Source: Pararhodobacter sp. CCB-MM2 (GTDB taxonomy: Bacteria > Pseudomonadota > Alphaproteobacteria > Rhodobacterales > Rhodobacteraceae). From it: 64,000 nucleotides of DNA. Of this stretch, positions 54,169-62,958 are shown piece after piece. The position numbers and the translations under genes are program-made. The first letter of the stretch is position 1. Each line of letters opens with the position of its first letter. Location: contig NZ_LRRR01000020.1 in NCBI RefSeq assembly GCF_001691415.1, positions 1 to 64,000 of the forward strand, read 5' to 3'. The notes below the pieces were generated by a model. The model had not been told where the DNA came from. It saw nothing but the letters and a program-made list of their open reading frames with translations, and did no database searches.

Positions 54169-54194
54169 CTCCGTCCCCGATCCGAGAGCCCTCC

Positions 54195-54509
54195 ATGTTT
54201 CGCCTTCTCGCCGCCTTGACCCTGCTTGCCACCCCGACCCAGGCCCAGACGCCCAACACCCCCTCGGGTCAGGCCATGGCCGCCATCGACATGCAGGCGG
54301 CCGAGATGCTCGACGTGCCCCTCACCGGCGACGCCGATCTGGATTTCGTCCGCGCCATGGTTCCCCAGCATCAACGCGCCATCGAGCTGGCCGAGGTCGT
54401 CCTGACCCATGGCTACAGCCCCGAGGTCCGCGCCATGGCCGAGGAGGTCATCGCCACCCGCCGCCCGCAGTTGGAGGAGATGCTCGTCTGGCTGGCCCGG
54501 CACGAGTGA
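54195..54509 (+). CDS. DUF305 family secreted protein
   Basis: The 104-residue protein has a signal peptide (FRLLAALTLLATPTQAQ) and a DUF305 helical domain with LDFVRAMVPQHQRAIELAEV and a closing AEEVIATRRPQLEEMLVWLA. DUF305 proteins are ferritin-like four-helix folds; some (CopM) bind copper. The MVPQHQ motif is the usual one. Periplasmic. Confidence 0.85.
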   Translation: MFRLLAALTLLATPTQAQTPNTPSGQAMAAIDMQAAEMLDVPLTGDADLDFVRAMVPQHQRAIELAEVVLTHGYSPEVRAMAEEVIATRRPQLEEMLVWLARHE

Positions 54510-54617
54510 TGGTCCCCAATTGATCCGGCGCGCCATGACGTTGCGTTCCCGCGCGCCGTGCCTACTGGCCCCAGCCGCCTGCGCTGCCTAGCTTTTCCCG
54601 CAGCAAGGGAGGGGCTC

Positions 54618-55103
54618 ATGCCGGAACAATTCGTCGCCAAATCGCCCGAGGAACTGCCCAGCCGCGCCGAAGTCGCGGCGATGTCTGGGCTCGAATACAT
54701 GCGCGCGATCCTCGAGGGCCGGGTCGCCGGCGCCCCCATCGCCGAGGTCATGAACTTCCGCCTGCACGAGGTGAACGAAGGCGAAGTCGCCTTCCGCGGC
54801 ACGCCGGAATTCAAGCATTTCAACCCGATGGGCGGGGTTCACGGCGGCTGGTACGGCACCATCCTCGACTCGGCTCTGGGCTGCTCGGTGGCTTCGGTGC
54901 TGCCGGCGGGTTCCGGCTATACGACGCTGGAATACAAGGTGAATCTGACCCGCGCGCTGAAACCGGGCACGCTGGTCGAATGCCGCTCGCGCGTGCAGCA
55001 CGCCGGGCGCTCGACCGCGGTGGCCGAGGCGACCATCGTCGGCGTCGAGGACGGCAAGATCTACGCGACGGGCTCGACGACCTGCATCATCCTGAAGGCT
55101 TGA
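54618..55103 (+). CDS. PaaI family hotdog-fold thioesterase
   Basis: The 161-residue protein shows the hotdog pattern with the HGG motif: KHFNPMGGVHGGWYGTILDS (His75, Asp84), then GYTTLEYKVNLTRALKPG. PaaI-type thioesterases hydrolyse acyl-CoA, often aromatic ones. The ATG at 54618 is preceded by GGGAGGGG. It is followed by the convergent HNH gene at a distance of six bases. Confidence 0.86.
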   Translation: MPEQFVAKSPEELPSRAEVAAMSGLEYMRAILEGRVAGAPIAEVMNFRLHEVNEGEVAFRGTPEFKHFNPMGGVHGGWYGTILDSALGCSVASVLPAGSGYTTLEYKVNLTRALKPGTLVECRSRVQHAGRSTAVAEATIVGVEDGKIYATGSTTCIILKA

Positions 55104-55109
55104 GGGCGG

Positions 55110-56036
55110 TCAGCCATCCCAGGTTGGCGCCTCGTCGTTCAAAACCCGGCCGAAGACATTCTCTCTGTGCCACTGAAGGTTGCGTGGATGAGGCCGGTCA
55201 TTCGGATCAAGGGGCAAGATGAGTTTCCGGTCCGCCGGCAGCAGCCGATCGATCACATCGCCGGAAACCTTGTTGTGAGAGACAAGGATCGTTTGGCAAT
55301 CGTCAGCGACCGAGAGCAAGCCGCGGTCAAACATCCAATGCAACGTACCGGAAAGCGCAAAGCCATTCCGTACCGAGTCGCTGCCTTGGTCCTGCACGGG
55401 CCGGATATGGGCCGCTTGCACTTCGGGTCGGCCACCACCATTGCGCAGCATCAACCCTGACATCGCGCATCGGTAGCCATAGGCCTCGCGTACCTTTCGA
55501 CGAAAGGCGACCTCGCGATAGGGACGCTGCACAAGGCGCTCCAGAACCGGCCGTTCAAAGGTCTCGGCACCGCTGGCAAACTCATCTGCCGTCGCACCGT
55601 AGCGGCTGGCCTCCATCGCGATGAGGTCCTGTGGCAATCCGCGATTGACGATCCGCGCAAAGTCAACCTCCGGGAGCCGTCTCACCGCTAGCTGAACAGC
55701 ACCGCCTTTCTTCGGTGTGCCATCGGCCTCGGCCAGCGTCGTCTCGAAGGGAGTCCCGTTTTCGAGCCGGGGTACCGGGGTGTCAAAGGGCAAGAAGCTG
55801 CCCGGCTCGATCAGGGCGAGGTAGCGTCCCGCGACTTTCGGCTTCTCGATGACCTGGCTGATTTTCGCGACGGCGAAATAGCCGCGCGGGCCCGCCTTGA
55901 CCGGCTCGTAATAAAGGATCCAGTCCCCGACAGCCTCCTGCACGGCCTTCAGATAAGCGCGTGGGAAATCATACACGACGTCCGGCTCATCCTCGTAGAT
56001 TGAGTCGGCCTTATGCATCAGAATTAACTTTACCAT
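55110..56036 (-). CDS. HNH endonuclease (HNH_2 type) with an N-terminal PUA/EVE-like region
   Basis: The 308-residue protein has a C-terminal HNH nuclease: Cys190 (YGYRCAMSG), His210 (QAAHIRPV), Asn224 (SVRNGFALSG), His233 (LHWMFDRGLLS). This is the pattern of HNH_2 restriction-like proteins. The N-terminal half (DWILYYEPVKAGPRGYFAVA, VAGRYLALIEPGSFLPFD) looks like a PUA/EVE-type module that reads modified bases; this is inference. Local GC is clearly lower than around it (32 of 60 bases in 55261-55320), which suggests acquisition. A modification-dependent defence role is plausible. Confidence 0.75.
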   Translation of the reverse strand: MVKLILMHKADSIYEDEPDVVYDFPRAYLKAVQEAVGDWILYYEPVKAGPRGYFAVAKISQVIEKPKVAGRYLALIEPGSFLPFDTPVPRLENGTPFETTLAEADGTPKKGGAVQLAVRRLPEVDFARIVNRGLPQDLIAMEASRYGATADEFASGAETFERPVLERLVQRPYREVAFRRKVREAYGYRCAMSGLMLRNGGGRPEVQAAHIRPVQDQGSDSVRNGFALSGTLHWMFDRGLLSVADDCQTILVSHNKVSGDVIDRLLPADRKLILPLDPNDRPHPRNLQWHRENVFGRVLNDEAPTWDG

Positions 56037-56093
56037 GCTGCCAGGAAACGACTAACAGCAAGAAACGCAAGGATTATCGACCGGCACCAGGCC

Positions 56094-56687
56094 TTAGGGC
56101 TTCGTGGCGACGAAGTCGATCAAAGCCGAGCGGCCCTGGTGCCCGCGCCCCTCCTGCACCTCGCGCTCATAAGTGGCGAGGCGCTCGATGCGCCAACCGG
56201 GGAAGGCGGCGGTCAGGATCTGCGGCGTCCACATCTGCGCCGGATCGGGCGGGCCGCCCGTGCCCAGTGCCACCTGCTCGGGGGTATAGCCATGCAGGAC
56301 CAGCCGACCCCCGGGTTTTAGGGTCCGTGCGAGGTCGGCGAATTGTGCCGGTCGTGCCTCGGGCGGCATGAATTGGATGAAGATGCCCAGCACCAGATCG
56401 AAGGGCCGCTCCCATTCCCAGCCCTTCCAGTCGCAGACCCGAGCGTCAATGGACACGCCGCGCCCCGCCGCCAAGGCCCGCGCGCGGCCCACGGCTGTGG
56501 GCGACAGATCGAACGAGGTGACATGCATCCCTGAGGCAGCCATGTGCACCCCGTTGCGCCCCTCACCGTCCGAGACCGCCAATGCGGTGCCGTTCGGGAT
56601 CACCAGCCACGGGTTCTCCGTCAGGAACTGCGCCGGGGCGGTGCCGAACAGATAGTCGTCTTGGCTGCGATAGCGGTCTTCCCACAT
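56094..56687 (-). CDS. Class I SAM-dependent methyltransferase
   Basis: The 197-residue protein has a Rossmann-type motif I (ALAVSDGEGRNGVHMAASG), then VTSFDLSPTAVGRARALA and FDLVLGIFIQFMPP, with LKPGGRLVLHGYTPEQ at motif VI. TehB/UbiE-like small methyltransferase; substrate unknown. The ATG at 56687 has AAGGAGAG just upstream; an ATG eight codons earlier lacks that. Confidence 0.82.
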   Translation of the reverse strand: MWEDRYRSQDDYLFGTAPAQFLTENPWLVIPNGTALAVSDGEGRNGVHMAASGMHVTSFDLSPTAVGRARALAAGRGVSIDARVCDWKGWEWERPFDLVLGIFIQFMPPEARPAQFADLARTLKPGGRLVLHGYTPEQVALGTGGPPDPAQMWTPQILTAAFPGWRIERLATYEREVQEGRGHQGRSALIDFVATKP

Positions 56688-56732
56688 GGCACTCTCCTTC
56701 TTGCGCGGCAAAGATAACCCGCGCGCGCCGGA

Positions 56733-58976
56733 TCACCAGAAGTTCTGCGGGTCGATATCGACGGCCAACCGCGTATCGCCCGGCAGCTTCAACCCCGCCA
56801 GCCAGCGCCGGATCGCGCCTTGCAGCGGCGCACCCTTCGCCGCCTTGATGAGCAGCCGCACCCGGTGCCGCCCCCGGACCCGCGCAATCGGCGCCGGTGC
56901 CGGGCCGAACAGCTGCGCGCCGATGGCGAAGAGCGGATCGGCGTTCTGCGCCAGAAGGTTCCCGGCCTCGAAGGCATGTTCCACCGAGGTCGAGGTCAGG
57001 ATGATCCCCGCCAACCGTCCATAGGGCGGCATGCCCAGCGCCTGCCGCTCGGCAGCTTCGGCCTTCCAGAACCCCTCGTCATCGCCCTTGAGGATCGCCT
57101 GAATCACAGGATGGTCCGGCTGGTGCGTCTGCAACAGCGCGAGGCCCGGCCGGTCATGCCGCCCCGCCCGGCCCGCGACCTGCCGGATCAGCTGAAACGT
57201 CCGCTCGGCCGCCCGCAGATCGCCGCCATGCAGACCCAGATCCGCGTCGATCACGCCGACCAAGGTCAGCAGCGGGAAGTTGTGCCCCTTCGCCACCAGC
57301 TGCGTGCCGATGACGATATCCGCCCCGCCCGCCGCGATCTCGGCGATCTGCTCCTTCAGCGCGCGGGCCGAGCCGAACAGGTCGGACGACAAAACCGCCA
57401 CCCGTGCGTCGGGCCAGGTCGCGCGGACCTCCTCTTCCAGTCGCTCGACGCCGGGGCCGATGGGGTGCATGGAGCCCTCGGTCTTGCATTCGGGACAAGC
57501 GGTCGGGATGGGGGCCGTCGCGCCGCATTGGTGGCACATCAGGCGGTTGTGGAAGCGGTGCTCGACCATGCGCGAATCGCAATGCTCGCACTGGATCTGA
57601 TGGCCACAGGCGCGGCAGGTGGTCACCGGCGCATAGCCACGGCGGTTGAGGAACAGGAGAGACTGCTCCTTCGCCTCGATCCGCTGATCGACCTCGGCCT
57701 TCAGCGCCGGCGCGATCCATGTCCCATGCGGCAGCTTCTGCCCGCGCAGGTCCAGCGCGCGCATCTCGGGCAGCTCGGCCACACCGAAGCGCGCATGCAG
57801 GTCGAGCCGCTCGTATTTGCCCGTCTCGGCATTGACCCAGCTCTCCAAGGACGGCGTGGCCGAAGCCAACACCACCTGCGCCTGACATTGCGACGCGCGC
57901 AGCACCGCCATGTCGCGCGCGTTGTAATGCACGCCCTCGTCCTGCTTGTAGGAGCCGTCGTGTTCCTCGTCGACGATGATCAGACCGAGGTCGCGATACG
58001 GCAGGAACAGCGCCGAGCGCGCGCCCACCACCATCTGCACCCCGCCCTCGGCGGCCATGCGCCAAAGCCGCCGACGCTCGGTCATCGTGGCGCCCGAGTG
58101 CCATTCGCCGGGCCGGTGACCGAAGCGCGCCTCGACCCGTTCCAGGAAACCCTCGGTCAAGCCGATCTCGGGCAACAGGACCAGCGCCTGCCGCCCCTTG
58201 CGCAGGCATTCGGCCACGGCCTCCAGATAGACCTCGGTCTTGCCCGAGCCGGTCACGCCCTTCAGCAACGTCACGCCAAAGGCGTCGGCGCGGGATTTCA
58301 GCACCTCGGCGGCGGCGGCCTGATCCTCGGACAGCACTTTGCCCGCCCGCGCGGGATCGAGCGGCGGATAGGGCTGGTCCTTCGCGGCCTCGGTCTCGAT
58401 CAGCCCGCCCTGCGCGGCGAGCGTATGCACCACGCTGCCTGTCACCCCGGCGGCGCGCGTGATCTCGCCCACCGTCAGCGCGGCCCCGCCATAGGCGTCG
58501 AACACGTCCAGCACGCGCTTCCGCGCCTCGGTCATCCGCACCGGCGGTTCGCCCGGCAGGAAGACCTTCACCGTCTGCGGCCCGTTGAACAGCCCCGGCG
58601 CGCGAGTGGCCATGAACAGCATCAGGGACAACGGCGTCAGCGTGTATTCCGCGGCCTTGGTCAGGAAGGACCGCAGCTCGTCCCGCATCGGCGGCACGTC
58701 CAGTACGCGGCTGACCGGGCGCAGCTTCTCGACCGGGAAGTTGCCCTCGGCCTGCCCCCAGACACAGCCCAGAACCTTGCGCGGCCCCAAGGGCACCTCG
58801 ACGAAATCGCCCAGACGGGCCCCGCCCTCCGGCGCGCGGTAGTCGAGCAGGCGATCCAGCGGCTGGGTAGTCAGGACAGCGAGAGGCTGACCGGCAGGGA
58901 AGTGGGGCTGCGCGAGCAGGTCCAAGGGGTCAAATACCTTTCGGGCCGGGAGGGGATAGGATATGACGCGGGCCAT
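56733..58976 (-). CDS. priA: Primosomal protein N' (replication restart helicase PriA)
   Basis: PriA rebuilds replication forks away from oriC. The 747-residue protein has the N-terminal DNA-binding domain (RVISYPLPARKVFDPLDLL, RLGDFVEVPLGPRKVLG), Walker A LLKGVTGSGKTEVYL, the DEEH box IIVDEEHDGSYKQ, and a Cys-rich zinc insertion (TTCRACGHQIQCEHCDSRM ... CHQCGATAPIPTACPEC). The C-terminal helicase parts include LVAKGHNFPLLTLVGVIDAD and RAGRHDRPGLALLQT. The start at 58976 begins MARVISYP. Confidence 0.96.
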   Translation of the reverse strand: MARVISYPLPARKVFDPLDLLAQPHFPAGQPLAVLTTQPLDRLLDYRAPEGGARLGDFVEVPLGPRKVLGCVWGQAEGNFPVEKLRPVSRVLDVPPMRDELRSFLTKAAEYTLTPLSLMLFMATRAPGLFNGPQTVKVFLPGEPPVRMTEARKRVLDVFDAYGGAALTVGEITRAAGVTGSVVHTLAAQGGLIETEAAKDQPYPPLDPARAGKVLSEDQAAAAEVLKSRADAFGVTLLKGVTGSGKTEVYLEAVAECLRKGRQALVLLPEIGLTEGFLERVEARFGHRPGEWHSGATMTERRRLWRMAAEGGVQMVVGARSALFLPYRDLGLIIVDEEHDGSYKQDEGVHYNARDMAVLRASQCQAQVVLASATPSLESWVNAETGKYERLDLHARFGVAELPEMRALDLRGQKLPHGTWIAPALKAEVDQRIEAKEQSLLFLNRRGYAPVTTCRACGHQIQCEHCDSRMVEHRFHNRLMCHQCGATAPIPTACPECKTEGSMHPIGPGVERLEEEVRATWPDARVAVLSSDLFGSARALKEQIAEIAAGGADIVIGTQLVAKGHNFPLLTLVGVIDADLGLHGGDLRAAERTFQLIRQVAGRAGRHDRPGLALLQTHQPDHPVIQAILKGDDEGFWKAEAAERQALGMPPYGRLAGIILTSTSVEHAFEAGNLLAQNADPLFAIGAQLFGPAPAPIARVRGRHRVRLLIKAAKGAPLQGAIRRWLAGLKLPGDTRLAVDIDPQNFW

Positions 58977-59123
58977 GCCCTCTGCAAGCGGACCCGTCCG
59001 CGACGTGGCGGGCACAACACCGATGCAGGCTTGGCACACTTGCCGGGCGACGGCAAAAAAACGGGTCAGAAATCCGCCGGACCTGATGTAGGATCGCGCG
59101 GAAGACGGAAGATCGAGGCAGAG

Positions 59124-59840
59124 ATGGCAGTCAGCGGACCGGCCCAGGACACCGGCACCCAGGAGGAATGGCGCACCCGCGTGCTGGCCGATCCGGGCCT
59201 CGTGCTCGACGATCCCGAGCTGATGCGCGCGCTGGTGCTGACCTCGGAACGGGCGATGGGCGGCAATATCGTCGATCTTCGCGGCATGGCGATGGAGCGG
59301 CTGGAAACCCGGCTGCAGCGGCTGGAGGAAACCCACCGCGCCGTCATCGCCGCGGCCTATGAGAACTTGTCCTCGACCAACCAGATCCACCGCGCCCTGC
59401 TGCGCCTGCTGGATGCCGACCGCTTCGAAGGCTTCGTGCTGGACCTAGGCGGTCCGGTGGCCGAGATCCTCGGCGTCGATGCCGTCCGGCTGGTGCTGGA
59501 AAGCGTGGAACTGGGCGGCAGCCTGGGCAAGCTGGACACGATCCTGCGCGTGCGCAAGCCGGGCTTCACCGAGCACTATATGTCCGCCGGACGCCCGGCC
59601 CCCTCGCGCCCGATCGTGCTGCGCCAGGGCGTGCCGCCGTCCTCGGGCCCTTACGGCGAAGTCGCCGCCGATCTGCGGTCCGAGGCCCTGATGCGGCTGG
59701 ATCTCGGCAAGGGGCGCCTGCCGGGCATGCTGGCGATGGGCTCGGAAGATCCGCATCGCTTCAAGCCGGGACAGGGCACCGACCTTCTGGCCTTCTTCAC
59801 CGGCACCTTCGAGCGCGTCCTGCGCCGCTGGTTGTCGTGA
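59124..59840 (+). CDS. DUF484 family (GAF-like) protein
   Basis: The 238-residue protein fits DUF484: an N-terminal helical part (EEWRTRVLADPGLVLDDPEL), a coiled coil (ERLETRLQRLEETHRAVIAA) and a GAF-like domain (GFVLDLGGPVAEILGVDAVR, LPGMLAMGSEDPHRFKPGQ). DUF484 genes commonly lie before xerC, and here the stop overlaps the xerC GTG. The start is the ATG at 59124. Confidence 0.9.
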   Translation: MAVSGPAQDTGTQEEWRTRVLADPGLVLDDPELMRALVLTSERAMGGNIVDLRGMAMERLETRLQRLEETHRAVIAAAYENLSSTNQIHRALLRLLDADRFEGFVLDLGGPVAEILGVDAVRLVLESVELGGSLGKLDTILRVRKPGFTEHYMSAGRPAPSRPIVLRQGVPPSSGPYGEVAADLRSEALMRLDLGKGRLPGMLAMGSEDPHRFKPGQGTDLLAFFTGTFERVLRRWLS

Positions 59841-60787
59841 GTCTGGCGATCTCTCCGGCGCTGCGCGATGCGCTGGAACACTGGCTGACGCATCTGGCCG
59901 CGCTGGATGATGCCTCGGATCACACGATCAACGCCTACCGCGCCGATGTGGCGCAGTTCCTCGACTTCCTTGCCCACCATCACGGCGGCGCGGCGGGCAT
60001 GGCGCAGCTGCGCGCGGTGGAGACCCGCGACCTGCGCGCCTGGATGGCCAAGGCCCGCGCCGACGGCCGCGGCGCGCGGTCATTGGCGCGCGCGTTGTCA
60101 GCGCTGAAGGGCTTCGCCCGCTGGCTGGCCGACCGCGAGGGCGATTTCGACGCCACGGCGATCCTGTCGGCCCGCGCCCCGCGCCATCAGCGCCCCCTGC
60201 CCCGGCCGCTGGACGAGGACGCCGCCCGCGCCGTCACCGAATCGATCAGCGATGACAAGGCCGAGGAATGGATCCGCGCCCGCGACATGGCCGTGGTGAC
60301 CCTGCTTTACGGTTGCGGGCTGCGGATCTCCGAGGCGCTGGGCCTCTTGGGCAGCGATGCCGAACTGGCCCGGACGCCCGGTGCCAGTCTGCGGATCCTC
60401 GGCAAGGGCGGCAAGGAGAGGATCGTCCCGGTGATCCCCGCCGCCGCCGAGGCCGTTGCGCGCTACATCCGCCTCTGCCCCTTCCCGGTCGAGCCGAGCC
60501 ACCCGCTGTTCCGCGGTCAGCGCGGCGGGCCCCTGAACCCACGCCTGATCACCCGCGCGATGGAGGGGGTGCGGCTGCGCCTCGGCCTGCCGGCGACGGC
60601 AACGCCCCATGCCCTGCGCCACAGCTTCGCCACCCATCTCCTGGGCCGGGGCGGCGACCTGCGCGCCATTCAGGAGCTGTTGGGCCACGCCAACCTGTCG
60701 ACGACCCAGATCTACACCGGCGTCGATGCCGCGCGGCTGATGGAATCGTACCGCGCCGCCCATCCCCGCGCCCGCGGGAACGCTTAG
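59837..60787 (+). CDS. xerC: Tyrosine recombinase XerC
   Basis: XerC resolves chromosome dimers at dif with XerD. The 316-residue protein has an N-terminal SAM-like core-binding domain (HTINAYRADVAQFLDFLAHH) and the catalytic domain with Arg163 (GCGLRISEALGL), the KGGKERIVP Lys, His258-x-x-Arg261 (PHALRHSFATHLL), His284 (LLGHANLSTTQ) and nucleophile Tyr293 (IYTGV). The GTG start at 59837 overlaps the DUF484 stop (GTGA). Confidence 0.94.
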   Translation: MSLAISPALRDALEHWLTHLAALDDASDHTINAYRADVAQFLDFLAHHHGGAAGMAQLRAVETRDLRAWMAKARADGRGARSLARALSALKGFARWLADREGDFDATAILSARAPRHQRPLPRPLDEDAARAVTESISDDKAEEWIRARDMAVVTLLYGCGLRISEALGLLGSDAELARTPGASLRILGKGGKERIVPVIPAAAEAVARYIRLCPFPVEPSHPLFRGQRGGPLNPRLITRAMEGVRLRLGLPATATPHALRHSFATHLLGRGGDLRAIQELLGHANLSTTQIYTGVDAARLMESYRAAHPRARGNA

Positions 60788-60855
60788 CGCTTGGCCCCGA
60801 CGGTCCAATCAGGGTACAGAGCGCGCGCAAGCTGCCCCAACCCGGACCCCACGCC

Positions 60856-61305
60856 ATGACCGCCAACAAGCGCCTCGTTCTTTCCTCGGACCACGCCGCC
60901 ATCGAGCTGCGCCGCGCCGTCGCCCAGCATGCCGAAAGCCTCGGCTGGGAGATCGTCGACATCGGCCCGCAAACGCCCGAGAGCACCCATTACCCCCTCC
61001 ATGGCAAGGCCGCGGCCGAGCGTGTCGTGTCGGGCGATTGCGCGCTGGGGATCATCCTGTGCGGGACCGGTCAGGGCATCATGATGGCCGCCAACAAGGT
61101 CGAGGGCATCCGCTGCGGCGTCTGCTCGGACACCTTCTCGGCCAAGATGATCCGCCAGCACAACGACGCCAACATGCTGTCGATCGGCGCCCGCGTCGTC
61201 GGCGAGGGTCTGGCGCTGGAGATCGCCGAAGCCTTCCTGACCGCCGAGTTCGAAGGCGGCCGCCACGCCACTCGCGTCGCGATGATCGAGCCCGCGCAGG
61301 CCTGA
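60856..61305 (+). CDS. rpiB: Ribose 5-phosphate isomerase B
   Basis: The 149-residue protein interconverts ribose 5-phosphate and ribulose 5-phosphate. VLSSDHAAIELRRAVAQHAE, DIGPQTPESTHYPLHGKAAA and GIILCGTGQGIMMAANKVEG (catalytic Cys) are RpiB/LacAB hallmarks. The C-terminus is RHNDAN-like (IRQHNDANMLSIGARVVGEG). Confidence 0.93.
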   Translation: MTANKRLVLSSDHAAIELRRAVAQHAESLGWEIVDIGPQTPESTHYPLHGKAAAERVVSGDCALGIILCGTGQGIMMAANKVEGIRCGVCSDTFSAKMIRQHNDANMLSIGARVVGEGLALEIAEAFLTAEFEGGRHATRVAMIEPAQA

Positions 61306-61413
61306 TCGCCGCGCGCCCGCACAAAGATTGAACCGGGCATCGGGCCCGCACGACCCATGGACATCACAGGCGCCTAATCCGCGCCGCCGCATGAAGTCCG
61401 AAGGTCCGTCCCG

Positions 61414-61593
61414 ATGCCCGCCTCCTCCCTCGTCCTCCGCCTCGGCACTGCCTTCGGGCTTCATGCCCTCACCGCACTCGTGGCCCCGGCGCTGCCCGAC
61501 GACCTGCCCCCGCGCCCGGCGCAGGCCCTGATCGCGACGCTGCCCGCGCTCTCCGATCCGCAGATGATCCCGCAAACCCTGCCCGCCGCCTGA
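61414..61593 (+). CDS. Small hypothetical protein, 59 residues
   Basis: An ATG at 61414 opens a 59-codon frame: MPASSLVLRLGTAFGLHALT, then a Pro/Ala-rich part (ALPDDLPPRPAQALIATLPA), ending at TGA 61591-61593. It may carry a weak hydrophobic N-terminus. No family is recognised and no strong ribosome-binding site is visible, so it may be chance in GC-rich DNA. Confidence 0.3.
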   Translation: MPASSLVLRLGTAFGLHALTALVAPALPDDLPPRPAQALIATLPALSDPQMIPQTLPAA

Positions 61594-61688
61594 GCACCCC
61601 ACCCCATGCGTCCGCCCCGGTGCTGCAGTTGCGAAATCGTGTGCTGCGACGCCTTGCCACGGGGCGCCAAACGGTCCAGACAGAGGCG

Positions 61689-62384
61689 ATGATGGAAACC
61701 TTCCGCGCCTACTCCGTCCATATGTTCACCGCCACCGGCGTCGTCTTCTCGATGCTGGCCATGCTGGCTGCCGTGGACGAGAAATGGTCGCTGATGTTCC
61801 TGTGGCTGGTCGTCGCCTTCATCGTCGACGGCATCGACGGCCCGATGGCGCGGAAATACGACGTCAAGACCAAGGCCCCGATCATCGACGGGGTGCTTCT
61901 GGACCTGATCATCGACTTCCTGACCTATGTGTTCATCCCGGCCTTCGCGCTGTTCAATTCGGGCCTGCTGCCCGGCTGGACCGGCTGGATGGCGATCATC
62001 GTCATTACCTTTGCCTCGGTGCTGTATTTCGCCGACACGCGGATGAAGACCTCGGACAATTCCTTCTCGGGCTTTCCGGGATGCTGGAACATGCTGGCCG
62101 TGGTGATCTTCGCCACCCGCCCGGATTTCTGGCTGATCCTCGCGCTGGTCGTGGTGCTGTCGGTGACGATGTTCCTGCGCATCAAGTTCGTGCACCCGGT
62201 CCGCACCCAACGCTGGCGCGCCATCACCCTGCCGGTCGCCCTGATCTGGGTCGCGCTGGCGACGGCCGCCGCCTGGGCCGACTTCGCCCAGCCGCAATGG
62301 GTGACCACCGCGCTGATCGTCACCAGCCTCTATCTGCTGGGCGCCGGCGCCGTGCAACAGGTCCTGTTCCGCGAAAAGCTCTAA
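61689..62384 (+). CDS. pcs: Phosphatidylcholine synthase
   Basis: Pcs condenses CDP-diacylglycerol with choline to phosphatidylcholine in one step. The 231-residue membrane protein has the CDP-alcohol phosphotransferase motif DGIDGPMARKYDV ... DGVLLDLIIDFLTY, with the longer spacing of Pcs enzymes. The rest is TM helices (SMLAMLAAVDEKWSLMFLW, WLILALVVVLSVTMFLRI). The start ATG (61689 or 61692) has AGAGG directly upstream. Confidence 0.92.
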   Translation: MMETFRAYSVHMFTATGVVFSMLAMLAAVDEKWSLMFLWLVVAFIVDGIDGPMARKYDVKTKAPIIDGVLLDLIIDFLTYVFIPAFALFNSGLLPGWTGWMAIIVITFASVLYFADTRMKTSDNSFSGFPGCWNMLAVVIFATRPDFWLILALVVVLSVTMFLRIKFVHPVRTQRWRAITLPVALIWVALATAAAWADFAQPQWVTTALIVTSLYLLGAGAVQQVLFREKL

Positions 62385-62391
62385 GCGGGCG

Positions 62392-62892
62392 TCAGATCAA
62401 CAGCCCCCCGGCCCGCTCGTGCTTGAGCAGCCAGACCTTCGTCTCCACCCCCTCGGGCGCGGAGAAGCCGCCAAGGCCGCTTGCGCCCAAGACACGGTGA
62501 CAGGGCACGATCAGCGGGATCGGGTTGTTCCCGCACAGCTGCCCCATGGCCTGCGCGCTGACCTTCAACTCGGCCGCCAACTGGCCATAGGTTCGCGTCT
62601 CACCCATCGGGATCGCCAACATCGCGGCGCAGGCCATCTGCTGCGCGCGGCTGGCCTCGATCCTGAGCGGCAGGTCGAAGACCTCCAGCCGGCCGTCGAA
62701 ATAGGCCTCGACCTGATGCGCGGCTTCGGTCAGCAGCGGCGTCTCGTCATCCAGCACCGCCCCGCCCCAGCGCGCGCCGGTCAGGACGCCGTCCTTCTCC
62801 AACAGCGTGAAGGCGCCTGTCGGGGTGCCGAGGGTCAATCCCGCCACGGCCCCGGCTGGCGCGGTGCTCAGCGGTTCAGCCTGCACGGACAT
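62392..62892 (-). CDS. ogt: Methylated-DNA--protein-cysteine S-methyltransferase
   Basis: The 166-residue protein removes methyl groups from O6-alkylguanine by suicide transfer to Cys131 in IPLIVPCHRVLGASG. The winged-helix region (MGETRTYGQLAAELKVSAQAM) is intact. The ATG at 62892 is preceded by GGAGG. It lies downstream of ileS. Confidence 0.93.
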   Translation of the reverse strand: MSVQAEPLSTAPAGAVAGLTLGTPTGAFTLLEKDGVLTGARWGGAVLDDETPLLTEAAHQVEAYFDGRLEVFDLPLRIEASRAQQMACAAMLAIPMGETRTYGQLAAELKVSAQAMGQLCGNNPIPLIVPCHRVLGASGLGGFSAPEGVETKVWLLKHERAGGLLI

Positions 62893-62911
62893 GGGCAGCC
62901 TCCATGCGAAA

Positions 62912-62933
62912 GGGGCGGGAATGACCCCGCCCC
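62912..62933 (-). terminator. Hairpin after ileS
   Basis: GGGGCGGG and CCCGCCCC pair around AATGAC; on the minus strand the stem is followed by TTTC. It lies between ileS and the ogt ribosome-binding site. Confidence 0.5.
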
Positions 62934-62958
62934 ATCCTGATCACATCGCGTGAGTCGA

